The notes below the pieces were generated by a model. It did not search any database. It had not been told where the DNA came from and was given only the letters and a program-made list of their open reading frames with translations. Positions 6,712 through 7,098 of a DNA stretch of 7,098 nucleotides are shown piece after piece. Positions within the stretch are counted from its first letter, which is position 1; every line of letters begins with the position of its first letter. The translations under genes and the position numbers were made by a program. Source of the DNA: CBIFVZ01 sp966185765 (GTDB lineage Bacteria > Pseudomonadota > Gammaproteobacteria > Enterobacterales > Enterobacteriaceae); NCBI GenBank assembly GCA_966185765.1, contig CBIFVZ010000125.1, positions 1-7,098 on the forward strand, in the 5' to 3' direction.

Positions 6712-6738
6712 TAAAAAGCCCCGCACTGGTGCGGGGCT
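6712..6738 (-). terminator. Intrinsic terminator between rpmA and yhbE
   Basis: AGCCCCGCAC at 6717-6726 pairs perfectly with GTGCGGGGCT at 6729-6738; in practice a 9-pair stem with a 4-base loop forms. On the minus strand it is followed by TTTTTAT. It lies 29 bases after the rpmA stop. Since yhbE and obgE follow in the same direction with no convincing promoter between, it probably lets through only part of the ribosomal-protein transcription. On the plus strand the run after the stem is CCTTGTCC, so it is one-directional. Confidence 0.88.
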
Positions 6739-6766
6739 CCTTGTCCGTTACCGGGACTCGAAAAAC

Positions 6767-7024
6767 TTATTCAGCAACGATGCTGACAAATTTACGGTTT
6801 TTCGGGCCTTTCACTTCGAACTTGACTTTACCGTCAGCCAAAGCGAACAGAGTGTGGTCCCTGCCGAGGCCTACGTTGCTACCAGCGTGGAATTTGGTGC
6901 CACGCTGACGAACGATGATGCTACCCGCCAGAACTGCTTCACCGCCGAAACGTTTTACGCCCAGGCGTTTTGCTTCTGAATCGCGACCGTTACGAGTTGA
7001 GCCGCCAGCCTTTTTGTGTGCCAT
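6767..7024 (-). CDS. rpmA: Ribosomal protein L27 (bL27)
   Basis: This 85-residue protein equals the E. coli L27 length and starts MAHKKAGGSTRNGRDSEAKRLG. The flexible N-terminal tail reaches the peptidyl transferase centre of the 50S subunit, where it helps position tRNA. The core carries GSIIVRQRGTKFHAG and ends KNRKFVSIVAE. Two positions in the loop differ from what I recall of E. coli: VGLGRDHTLFALADG against VGCGRDHTLFAKADG. This looks like lineage variation. The ATG at 7022-7024 follows GGGGAG (plus 7034-7039) by 9 bases. It starts 15 bases after rplU and is followed by its own terminator. Confidence 0.98.
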   Translation of the reverse strand: MAHKKAGGSTRNGRDSEAKRLGVKRFGGEAVLAGSIIVRQRGTKFHAGSNVGLGRDHTLFALADGKVKFEVKGPKNRKFVSIVAE

Positions 7025-7039
7025 GTTAGTCTGCTCCCC

Positions 7040-7098
7040 TTACGCGCTGATGCCAGTGATTTTCACATCAGTGAACCACTGACGATGGCCCTGCTGCT
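7040..7098 (-). CDS. rplU: Ribosomal protein L21 (bL21), C-terminal end only
   Basis: The window cuts this gene. The last 18 codons read QQGHRQWFTDVKITGISA followed by TAA at 7040-7042, and this is the C-terminus of enterobacterial L21. The rest, including the promoter of the rplU-rpmA unit, lies beyond the right edge. L21 is a 23S rRNA-binding protein of the large subunit. The 15-base spacing to rpmA is as expected for the rplU-rpmA operon. Confidence 0.93.
   Translation of the reverse strand, partial: QQGHRQWFTDVKITGISA

Overview
This window is a chromosomal housekeeping segment from a member of the Enterobacterales, close to the Escherichia/Salmonella/Klebsiella/Enterobacter group. Every protein is recognisable as a near full-length relative of an E. 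coli K-12 protein. The order yhbY / greA / dacB / ... / obgE / yhbE / rpmA / rplU is that of the E. coli rplU-greA region. No mobile element, tRNA, rRNA, CRISPR array or phage gene was seen.

Layout from left to right. (1) yhbY (+), a ribosome-assembly RNA-binding protein, converges on greA (-), the transcript-cleavage factor, across a shared bidirectional terminator. (2) greA and dacB (+) diverge from a 249-base intergenic region. It carries a sigmaE-type promoter and a sigma70-type promoter for greA, a terminator inside the greA leader that should release a short GraL-like RNA, and a candidate dacB promoter. (3) dacB, encoding the periplasmic DD-carboxypeptidase/endopeptidase PBP4, is followed after 4 bases by a PmrA/BasR-family response regulator. 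That gene overlaps a PmrB/BasS-family sensor kinase by 4 bases, so the three look like one operon. (4) A 160-base convergent region holds the obgE terminator and overlapping inverted repeats. (5) On the minus strand, reading right to left, are the end of rplU (L21), rpmA (L27), an internal terminator, yhbE (EamA-family transporter) and obgE (ribosome-associated GTPase).

The part that departs from E. coli K-12 is the two-component pair between dacB and obgE. In K-12 and Salmonella, basRS/pmrAB sits beside eptA (pmrC), the lipid A phosphoethanolamine transferase gene; no eptA is seen here. The pair keeps the phospho-acceptor residues, a nearly unchanged PmrA recognition helix and both periplasmic ExxE motifs expected for metal sensing. 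It therefore looks functional, and its placement ties it to a peptidoglycan enzyme. Whether it is the genome's only PmrAB or a second copy cannot be told from this window. I see no wholly new system; the dacB-pmrAB linkage and the greA leader architecture are the most interesting parts.
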